A stretch of DNA of 12,733 nucleotides from Bacteroidales bacterium UBA2939 (lineage in GTDB: Bacteria; Bacteroidota; Bacteroidia; Bacteroidales; P3). This document shows positions 6,822 through 12,733 of the stretch, in pieces. The stretch is taken from positions 117,872-130,604 of the forward strand of contig DECD01000054.1 in the NCBI GenBank assembly GCA_002349055.1, in the 5' to 3' direction. Under the pieces are notes generated by a model. That model ran no database searches. It was given only the letters and a program-made list of their open reading frames with translations, and was not told where the DNA came from. Made by a program: the position numbers and the translations under genes. How positions within the stretch are numbered: position 1 is the first letter of the stretch; every line of letters starts with the position of its first letter.

Positions 6822-9800
6822 CTACTTGAAAGCGTTCTCACTGAGTCCGTGGCCGGAGAGGGCAAGTTCTTTCATATAGCCCGGAACCTCGCGGCCGAGG
6901 TACTTGTCGACATATAGTTTGGCGAGGTACTGTCCCAGCATGAAGCCATGTCCACGGAGGCCGGTAAGGAGACCCACCTCGGGGTCTACGATGTAGCGCG
7001 GCTCGGTGTAGCGTCCTGCCCAGCAGGCCAGGAAGCTCACTTCCTTCAAGCCCGGAATCCACTCGGCAAAGACTTCGCTGACAATCTCCAGGAACTCCTT
7101 GCTGTTGTACTTGATGTTCTGGCGCGTCTCGTAGGCATCAGTGTCGGGACTGGCACAGCCAATAATCTGACCTGTGTGGGCAAACTGCTGGCCGTAGACG
7201 GCACTGAATCCACGGTAGTGGCGACGGTCGATAATCATGTCCAGCGCATCGCCGTTGACACCCATCAAGGGCAAACGGCGCGTGATGAAAGCCTGGTGCT
7301 TCACAGGATAGAGGCCCGTGTCGATGCCCAGCATGTCGGTGAACTTCTCGGCACCCCAGCCCATGGCGTTGACGAAATGGTCGCAGGTGTACTCCACATA
7401 GTGGCCTTCGTGGTTGCGCACAAGAGCCACCACCTTGTCGCCCTTGCGACCCACCGAGAGCAGCTCGCAGTCCTCATAGTAGCGGCCGCCGAGGCTGATG
7501 CCGATGCCACGGATGTAGTCAATCACGCGGCCGGGCGTGGCCTGCCAGCAGTCGCGCGTCATCAGGGCGTGGCTGTAGGTGGTCTTTGTGTCGTCCCACA
7601 AGGGCGAAATCTCCTTCTTGAAGTCCTTGCGGTCGACCATGTAGGCGTCGCTCCACGCGCGGCTGGCGTCGAGGGCCTTGTAGGTGGCCTCGTCGTGGAC
7701 GAGGTTCACATAACGTGTGGGCTTGTAGTTGATATTATGAACCTTCTGGATGCTCTTGAATATCTCGTGGCTGTGCTGCGCAATGTCGGCAATGTCGGGA
7801 TTCGAGAATGCCGGACGGCCGCCGCCGATGTTCCTCCACGAGGCACCGCGGCTCCAGTTGACCATCACGGGTTTGAAGCCCGCCTCGCTGAAATAACGGA
7901 ACAATCCGCTACCCGCTATGCCGCCTCCGGCAATGAGCACGCGCACTTCCTCGCGGGTGACGTTGTTGTCCTTCGGGAAGACGAATACCTCCTTGCGTCC
8001 CTCAGTGTAGAGGTCGCCGAGGCTCACCTGGTTGCTCAACGGCGCACGCGGCGTGGCATCGCCGGTAAGCTCGATGCCGTGGGCTCGCAGTACCTGACGG
8101 GCACGCGCAATGCAGCGTTTGCCGCGGCAGGGGCCCATACCCATGCGGGTGATATGCTTCAGCTCGTCGACCGAGATATACTTCCTGTCGCCGACAGCCT
8201 CGAGCATCTGCTCGTCGGTGATGTCCTCGCAGTGGCAGATATAGGTGGGTTCCGGGTGACTGAGTAGCTGAGTGGCTGAGTGGCTGAGTGGCTCGGGATA
8301 ACGGTCCTTGACAATAAAGCCCTTGACATCGGTAATCTTTGCACTCTCCACTTTCCACTCTCCACTCTCCACTCTCACCCTCGCCACATTGGTTTTATTT
8401 TCTTTCTTGAGCACCTTTTCTATCACGCCCTCGCCAATCTTCTTGCCGTTGTTGTCCACCAGAAAGACCTCGGCACCGTCCGCCACCTCGTACTCAATAG
8501 GCAAGTAGCAGACGTTCTTCTGTAGGTCGTAGCCGAAGATGGCCAATCCCGGACAGTGGTTCACGCAGGCCATGCAGCCGATGCATTTGTCGTAGTCGAC
8601 AGTGGGTGTCGACGAGGTGGTGGGCTTGCTGATGGCTCCCTGCGGACAGCTGAAGGTACAGGGGTTGCAGGCAAATCCGTAAAGGCAGTCGAGTTGCACG
8701 AACGGTTTCATCTTCATGCGCTCCTCTGTGGGTAGGTTGGGTTTCTCCAACAGCCTTACGGGGTGCTGCTGCGAGTCGATATACTGGCGCGAGATGTCGA
8801 GATACTCATCGTAGTCGAAGCGGACGGCCATCTCCTGTGCAATCTCGTAGGCCACCTGGCGGCCACGCAGCACCGCGCTGGTACCCTCGCCGATGCGCAC
8901 AGCGTCACCGGCTCCGTAGACATGATGTCCGAACAGCTCCTTGCCCTTGGTCAGCAGCTGGTTGTCGGGCACCAAGCCTGTGCAGATATTGATGATGTCG
9001 ATGTCGTCCACCACCTGCTCGGTGCCGGGGATGGGCTTAAAGTTCTCGCACTTGGCGATGACGGCACCCTTGATGCCGGTATGGTTCTCGTTGGGAATGG
9101 CGCGCAGCAACACATAGCCCGTCATGATGGGGATGCCCAGACGGCGCACACGGTTGGCCTGCACCGGGAAGCCGCCCTCGCGCGGCATAGCCTCGATGAT
9201 GGCCTTGATGGTGGCTCCTGCCTGCATACCCTGGTAAGAGGTGAGGTAGCCAATGTTGCCGGCACCCACCGTCAGCACCCGCTTGCCCAGCAGGGTGTGC
9301 TCCTGGTTCATCATCTTTTGGAACACGGCGGCGGTGTAGACTCCCGGCACGTCGTCGTTCTCGAAAGCCGGCATGAAAGGCACCGCACCCGTGGCCACCA
9401 CCAGATGCTGCGCGTCGATGTAGGCCATCTGGCCCGTTACCATGTTCTTCACAGCGATGCGCGGCCCTTCCAGCAGGTCCCACACCGTGGTGTTGAGCAA
9501 GATTCCGTCCTTGCAGTCTCCAGCTAAGGTTTTGGCAATGTCGAAACCGCGCATGCCGCCGTACTTCTTCTCTTTCTCGAAGAAGAAGAACTGGTGGGTC
9601 TGCATATTGAACTGTCCGCCGATGCGCGGATTGCTGTCTACGACAAGGTTGTCGATGCCGAAAGCGTTCAGCTGCTCGCGGCAGGCCAGTCCGGCAGGGC
9701 CAGCGCCGATGATGGCCACCTGCGTCTTGTAGACCTGCACGGTCTGGGCGGCCTCCTGCGGACGCGCAGGCGGCTCGAAGGTGACACCCGGCAGGTCGGC

Positions 9801-10088
9801 CTCGTGGGTGATGGAACGCACCTCCTTCACGCCGTCAACAGCCGTGATGCAGATGCGGCGCACACGGCCGTCGACCAGCATCTCGCAGGCACCGCACTTG
9901 CCAATGCCGCACTCCAGACTGCGGTTGCGGCCCGCAAGCGAATGACTGTGAACGGGATAGCCCGCCTCGTGCAACGCCTTGGCAATGGTGTAGCCCTTGG
10001 TGGCACGCACCTTGTGGCCTTCAAACAAAAATTCTACTGTCTCTTCCTGAGGAATGTCCAGAATGGGGTGTTTTTCGATTCTGTACAT
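6822..10088 (-). CDS. Fused multi-cofactor amine/amino-acid dehydrogenase (HcnABC-like modules in one chain)
   Basis: 1088-residue cytoplasmic oxidoreductase with five redox modules in order. (1) [2Fe-2S] ferredoxin-like, residues 15-95, Cys60, 65, 68, 80. (2) FAD/NAD(P)-disulfide-reductase fold, 122-420, with GAGPAG (128-133) and GAGNIG (275-280). (3) Two [4Fe-4S] motifs: Cys468, 474, 477, 481 and Cys502, 505, 508, 512. (4) BFD-like [2Fe-2S]: Cys618, 620, 654, 659. (5) DAO-type FAD domain from 715 with GGGIAG (721-726) and GLRGHGFMLGQY near the end. Modules 1, 2+4 and 5 correspond to HcnA, HcnB and HcnC, or the gamma/alpha/beta chains of D-hydroxyproline, proline or opine dehydrogenases, which are usually separate subunits. 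Electrons probably pass from substrate at the DAO flavin through Fe-S clusters to the second flavin. Substrate is unknown: D-amino acids, proline, sarcosine or opines are possible. A repeat-rich linker (571-615) separates modules 3 and 4. The start at 10088 is supported by a promoter about 60 nt upstream. Confidence 0.88.
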   Translation of the reverse strand: MYRIEKHPILDIPQEETVEFLFEGHKVRATKGYTIAKALHEAGYPVHSHSLAGRNRSLECGIGKCGACEMLVDGRVRRICITAVDGVKEVRSITHEADLPGVTFEPPARPQEAAQTVQVYKTQVAIIGAGPAGLACREQLNAFGIDNLVVDSNPRIGGQFNMQTHQFFFFEKEKKYGGMRGFDIAKTLAGDCKDGILLNTTVWDLLEGPRIAVKNMVTGQMAYIDAQHLVVATGAVPFMPAFENDDVPGVYTAAVFQKMMNQEHTLLGKRVLTVGAGNIGYLTSYQGMQAGATIKAIIEAMPREGGFPVQANRVRRLGIPIMTGYVLLRAIPNENHTGIKGAVIAKCENFKPIPGTEQVVDDIDIINICTGLVPDNQLLTKGKELFGHHVYGAGDAVRIGEGTSAVLRGRQVAYEIAQEMAVRFDYDEYLDISRQYIDSQQHPVRLLEKPNLPTEERMKMKPFVQLDCLYGFACNPCTFSCPQGAISKPTTSSTPTVDYDKCIGCMACVNHCPGLAIFGYDLQKNVCYLPIEYEVADGAEVFLVDNNGKKIGEGVIEKVLKKENKTNVARVRVESGEWKVESAKITDVKGFIVKDRYPEPLSHSATQLLSHPEPTYICHCEDITDEQMLEAVGDRKYISVDELKHITRMGMGPCRGKRCIARARQVLRAHGIELTGDATPRAPLSNQVSLGDLYTEGRKEVFVFPKDNNVTREEVRVLIAGGGIAGSGLFRYFSEAGFKPVMVNWSRGASWRNIGGGRPAFSNPDIADIAQHSHEIFKSIQKVHNINYKPTRYVNLVHDEATYKALDASRAWSDAYMVDRKDFKKEISPLWDDTKTTYSHALMTRDCWQATPGRVIDYIRGIGISLGGRYYEDCELLSVGRKGDKVVALVRNHEGHYVEYTCDHFVNAMGWGAEKFTDMLGIDTGLYPVKHQAFITRRLPLMGVNGDALDMIIDRRHYRGFSAVYGQQFAHTGQIIGCASPDTDAYETRQNIKYNSKEFLEIVSEVFAEWIPGLKEVSFLACWAGRYTEPRYIVDPEVGLLTGLRGHGFMLGQYLAKLYVDKYLGREVPGYMKELALSGHGLSENAFK
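8261..8292 (-). repeat. Octanucleotide x4 tract in the oxidoreductase linker
   Basis: On the + strand the unit TGAGTGGC is repeated: TGAGTAGC at 8261-8268, then three perfect units to 8292. On the coding strand it gives the low-complexity stretch EPLSHSATQLLSH, between the [4Fe-4S] and BFD-like modules. Eight bases is not a multiple of three, so unit gain or loss would break the frame. Confidence 0.9.
8344..8378 (-). repeat. Heptanucleotide x4-5 tract in the oxidoreductase linker
   Basis: Units on the + strand are CTCTCCA (8344), CTTTCCA (8351), CTCTCCA (8358), CTCTCCA (8365) and a diverged CTCTCAC (8372-8378). On the coding strand they read RVRVESGEWKVES. The heptamer length and pyrimidine/purine asymmetry match the tract in the fucosidase gene, though the unit differs. 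Confidence 0.92.
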
Positions 10089-10147
10089 AATTGTAAGTGT
10101 TTTAGGATTAATTTATTATAGTGTTTATTGTCAGCTATCGAACACCA

Positions 10148-10179
10148 CAAAATTAATCAAACTCTTACAAAAATGCAAA
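10148..10179 (-). promoter_or_regulatory. Promoter of the multi-cofactor oxidoreductase gene
   Basis: On the - strand there is a -33 TTTG (10176-10179), a 20-nt spacer, and a perfect -7 box TAATTTTG (10148-10155), fitting the Bacteroidetes primary sigma consensus. Transcription would start near 10141, giving a leader of about 50 nt. The -33 element begins only about 10 nt past the upstream lipoprotein stop. I see no clear terminator between the two, so read-through from the lipoprotein gene is also possible. Confidence 0.65.
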
Positions 10180-10187
10180 TATTTTTT

Positions 10188-11738
10188 TCAGAAAATCAAC
10201 ATTCGGTTACTTCCACGATAGAATCGCAGCGTGAGGGGGCCATAGTGCCAGAAGTAATAATCGCCTTGGCGACGGCGTGGACCACAGAGAGCCTCGATGC
10301 GCGCGAGCACCTGGTTGCCAATCATGCGGTCATACTCCTCGCGTTCCTCACAGGTCAGCCTTTTGCGCTCGGCATTGTAAGGCATCGGATCGATGAAATC
10401 GAAAAACACAGCCCGCACACGGCCGTCGCTCTCGCGCACACAATATTCTGTCTCAAGACTGTACAGCGTATCTATACGTCTGAAGAACAGGTCCATTCGG
10501 TGGCCCTTGTCAAAGCCCACATCCCGGAAATAGCCGTTGTGTTCGATTGACCTCGGCGTGATATAAGTGGTGCCATGCGAGCATTCGAACTCGCGTATCT
10601 TCTTGTCGGTAAGGCCGTCCCAATGGTCGCGCAGGTAGTCGAGCAACACCTCGAGGCCGTCGTCGGGCTGCACTCTCACTGTGTCGATGTTGTGCCTGAT
10701 GTTGAGCACGCGGACTTGGGTGTCGACAATGTCGAGCACACCCGCCGTGAAAGCATCTTGCCGGAAATATTCTACTAGATTATTTCCCTGCCCGTTGGCA
10801 CATCTTGCCCCGGAAATCCACCTGTACCGCTCGCCGAGAGGTTTCACCGTCTGCAATTCATGGGGACCTGCAATACGCATCAGCGCCGTGCCGTCGGGCT
10901 TGTCGACCAAGAGCAACAGGCCGTCGCCGCTGACCAGCGAGCCGCAAATCAACGTATCGTGGAATATGCCCTCGTAGGTTTCGAACCAGTCGTAACGCGG
11001 GTCGCTATAGACAGTGTCAGCTTCGAGCCATGTGGTATTCCCGTAGTAACAAGCAATATAGTAGTCCTTCTCGGCTTGCCAATGGTCGGTAGGGCTGGGC
11101 TTTGCCTTCGCCAACTGGCCGACTGTCACGCTCCGTATTAGGTTGAGGCTCACAATATAGAAGGTGTCACCCACGCGACGCACGGCACCGAGGTCCATCA
11201 AGGCATACTCATGTCCCGTATGGCGGTCGCGGAACCACGTAACCTGTCCGAACTCACCATTGTTTATCCCATAGACGCAATAGTCGTCATCCTCGTAGAC
11301 CACATCCTCCACCTCGGGACACTCAACCCATTGGTTATTAGCGGTGTCGAAATAATAGTCGTGGTCTTCCCACGGACCGTGCAGGTCGAGAAACAGCGTG
11401 TCATGGAGCACAAAAAGGTGGTCGGAATAGTGATGGCCGCTAGTGGGCGCCGCCAACCGAGTGACCTCCAGCGTACCCGCATCGATAGCATAGAACAGCG
11501 ACTCACGCTTCAGGATAAAAGAAGCATCGTAATCGAAAAGGCAGTAGTAGCGCCCGTGGTATTCCACCGCAGCCACCAGGTCCACCTCCGTCTGCGGCGG
11601 CAGCTCCTCCCGCAGGTCGAGCATCACCAATCGTTCCCCCTCCACAGCACTCTCCCCCGACGAGCACCCCACGGCACCCACTAGCGGAAAAACAGCCAAC
11701 ACAACCATCAACAATCTCATTGTCATTCTTTTAACCAT
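10188..11738 (-). CDS. Predicted lipoprotein of unknown function
   Basis: I do not recognise the family. From the ATG at 11738 the protein has 516 residues: a basic start (MVKRMTMRLL), a hydrophobic core (LMVVLAVFPL) and a lipobox-like VGAVGC with Cys25, so it is probably lipidated and cell-envelope located. The mature part is acidic and rich in Asp, Glu, Tyr and aromatics, with recurring short segments such as GRYYCLFDYDASF, DDDYCVYGINN, GDTFYIVSLN and DYYIACYYGN that suggest beta strands, perhaps a beta-propeller; this is a guess. The frame reaches back to an ATG at 11792, but that start would put an unusual segment before the signal peptide, and a one-mismatch -7 box (TATTTTGG, - strand, 11774-11781) would lie inside it. 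ATGs at 11726 and 11720 are alternatives. Confidence 0.7.
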   Translation of the reverse strand: MVKRMTMRLLMVVLAVFPLVGAVGCSSGESAVEGERLVMLDLREELPPQTEVDLVAAVEYHGRYYCLFDYDASFILKRESLFYAIDAGTLEVTRLAAPTSGHHYSDHLFVLHDTLFLDLHGPWEDHDYYFDTANNQWVECPEVEDVVYEDDDYCVYGINNGEFGQVTWFRDRHTGHEYALMDLGAVRRVGDTFYIVSLNLIRSVTVGQLAKAKPSPTDHWQAEKDYYIACYYGNTTWLEADTVYSDPRYDWFETYEGIFHDTLICGSLVSGDGLLLLVDKPDGTALMRIAGPHELQTVKPLGERYRWISGARCANGQGNNLVEYFRQDAFTAGVLDIVDTQVRVLNIRHNIDTVRVQPDDGLEVLLDYLRDHWDGLTDKKIREFECSHGTTYITPRSIEHNGYFRDVGFDKGHRMDLFFRRIDTLYSLETEYCVRESDGRVRAVFFDFIDPMPYNAERKRLTCEEREEYDRMIGNQVLARIEALCGPRRRQGDYYFWHYGPLTLRFYRGSNRMLIF

Positions 11739-11810
11739 AACGAATCCTTTTTGCCATAATAACGCAAAAAACACCAAAATATTGTCCTCCATAACTGCCT
11801 GATACTTAAC

Positions 11811-11867
11811 ACCAACTCCCTATCAACTCCCACCCAACTCCGACCCATCTCCCTACCAACTCCCACC
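11811..11867 (-). repeat. Degenerate G-rich tandem repeat in the intergenic region
   Basis: The 239-nt gap between the lipoprotein start and the barrel protein holds about five diverged units of 10-12 nt around GGGAGTTGGT on the - strand. Six GGG runs are separated by 8, 4, 8, 1 and 8 nt, close to but mostly longer than canonical G-quadruplex loops. It lies about 75-130 nt before the lipoprotein start. Between it and the terminator (11868-11928) I see nothing recognisable. Confidence 0.6.
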
Positions 11868-11928
11868 TCCGTCGCAGATGATACGCTGTCGGTACGTGGA
11901 TGGCTCGTGCATGATGCCAAGAGGGTAC

Positions 11929-11961
11929 AAAAAAAACACCCCTCGCGGTGGCAAGGGGCGT
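11929..11961 (-). terminator. Rho-independent terminator after the barrel-protein gene
   Basis: On the - strand an 11-bp stem with two wobble pairs (ACGCCCCTTGC / GCGAGGGGTGT, loop CACC) is followed by eight T. It starts 16 nt after the stop codon of the outer-membrane protein gene and should separate it from the lipoprotein gene. Confidence 0.85.
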
Positions 11962-11977
11962 TTATGGTTCGTTTTTT

Positions 11978-12733
11978 TCAGTCCGCGCACCAGTGGGCCG
12001 GCAGGCGGTATCGCGTCGTGTTGGTGCCAAAGTTGTAGATGTAGCCCAACGTGATGGAGGGCAGTCCCACCCACACGACATTGTAGCCGAATATGCCCGG
12101 CAGCGGACCCTCAGGTCCTATGCCGCCACCAATACGCGGCGGGACCATCAGATATTTGAAGTCGGCATAAAGGTCGCTCCGGCGGCCAATGTAGTAGCGC
12201 AGCATCACTCCGAAGTCGGCGCCCATGTCGAACTGCGGCTTGTCGAATCGCCACACCATACCCGCACCCAGATAGGGCAGCACATTGAGCTTCTTGCCAC
12301 GGGTAAACTTGATGGCATGGGTGAGGTTGAGCATCACGTCCGAATGCAGCATGCCGAAGGTATAGCCGTCGCCAGCCTGCTCGTTGATGGTGTCGTAGGG
12401 GCCGTGGGCCGTCAGACCCGTAAGCTCGAAACGGATGGTCCAGAAGTTGCTGCAGTTGCGGCCAAACATGATTTCGGGGGCAATGCCGTACATATCGAGT
12501 TTGTCGACGTGCTCGAAGGTGAACGACGAGAAGTTGGGACCCATGCCCAGACCAAAGAACCAATCCTCGAAGACATCGCGCGACTCGTGCTCCGTGCGGC
12601 GACGGAATGGCGACTCGGTGAACTGGCGGGTGAAGCCCAGGAGTCCCGAATGGAGATAGACCCCATTGCCTTGCGCCAAGGCCTCCGAGTAGAAGTTGCA
12701 GTTGTATTCCAAGAAGACATCCCATCCCTTGGA
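11978..12733 (-). CDS. Outer-membrane beta-barrel protein (5' end outside window)
   Basis: C-terminal 251 residues of a predicted outer-membrane barrel; the frame is open to the right edge (first visible residues SKGWDVFLEYNCNFY), so the signal peptide and start are missing. Alternating polar/aromatic strands with glycine turns recur: NGVYLHSGLLGFTRQF, DWFFGLGMGPNFSSFTFEH, FWTIRFELTGLTAHG, KLNVLPYLGAGMVWRF, DFGVMLRYYIGRRSDLYADFKYL and PSITLGYIYNF. The pattern resembles small 8-12 strand Bacteroidetes barrels (the 'outer membrane beta-barrel' group). After the last strand there is a short tail, NTTRYRLPAHWCAD, so the protein does not end in the usual C-terminal aromatic residue. No enzymatic motif was found; a lipid A-modifying barrel cannot be excluded without the N-terminus. 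The gene is followed by its own terminator. Confidence 0.65.
   Translation of the reverse strand, partial: SKGWDVFLEYNCNFYSEALAQGNGVYLHSGLLGFTRQFTESPFRRRTEHESRDVFEDWFFGLGMGPNFSSFTFEHVDKLDMYGIAPEIMFGRNCSNFWTIRFELTGLTAHGPYDTINEQAGDGYTFGMLHSDVMLNLTHAIKFTRGKKLNVLPYLGAGMVWRFDKPQFDMGADFGVMLRYYIGRRSDLYADFKYLMVPPRIGGGIGPEGPLPGIFGYNVVWVGLPSITLGYIYNFGTNTTRYRLPAHWCAD

Overview
The window looks like a high-GC chromosomal segment of a Bacteroidales bacterium, plausibly Prevotellaceae-like. This rests on the gene content (GH3 and GH29 exo-glycosidases, a CarboxypepD_reg-like + DUF5686 outer-membrane protein, an outer-membrane beta-barrel, a lipoprotein), on matches to the Bacteroidetes -7 promoter consensus TAnnTTTG, on the lack of strong Shine-Dalgarno sequences, and on heptanucleotide tandem repeats inside genes. 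Genus and species cannot be fixed from the sequence alone. I see no tRNA, rRNA, CRISPR array, transposase, phage gene or origin.

Layout. Positions 1-4074 (+ strand) hold a tight three-gene cluster: a GH3 beta-xylosidase-like enzyme cut by the left edge, a GH29 alpha-L-fucosidase, and a free methionine-(R)-sulfoxide reductase (msrC type). They are joined by two 4-base ATGA stop/start overlaps, so they are probably one transcript with coupled translation. From 4071 to the right edge everything is on the - strand: an 866-residue DUF5686 protein (4071-6671) with its own -7 box; a strong hairpin terminator (6769-6806); a 1088-residue multi-cofactor oxidoreductase (6822-10088) with a good promoter at 10148-10179; an unrecognised lipoprotein (10188-11738); a short intergenic region with a degenerate G-rich repeat and a terminator; and an outer-membrane beta-barrel protein cut by the right edge. 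msrC and the DUF5686 gene converge and share one CTAG as both stop codons.

How the genes fit together. The two glycoside hydrolases have (predicted) signal peptides and would trim xylose- and fucose-decorated glycans in the periplasm. The sulfoxide reductase is cytoplasmic and has no obvious pathway link to them. The large oxidoreductase carries in one chain the equivalents of HcnA, HcnB and HcnC-type subunits plus a two-cluster ferredoxin module; it is probably an amine/imino-acid or D-amino-acid dehydrogenase feeding an internal Fe-S/FAD electron wire.

Most unusual signal. Three separate genes contain in-frame insertions of simple tandem repeats or palindromic DNA at tolerant places (signal peptide, surface loops, inter-domain linker). 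They are a 27-bp x3 plus TTTCACC x6 tract in the fucosidase signal peptide, a 72-nt imperfect palindrome and a 48/49-bp duplicated hairpin element in msrC, and 8-bp and 7-bp tracts in the oxidoreductase linker. This suggests a dispersed repeat process that colonises coding sequence, and unit lengths of 7 and 8 bp could in principle shift reading frame. Whether it switches genes on and off is inference.
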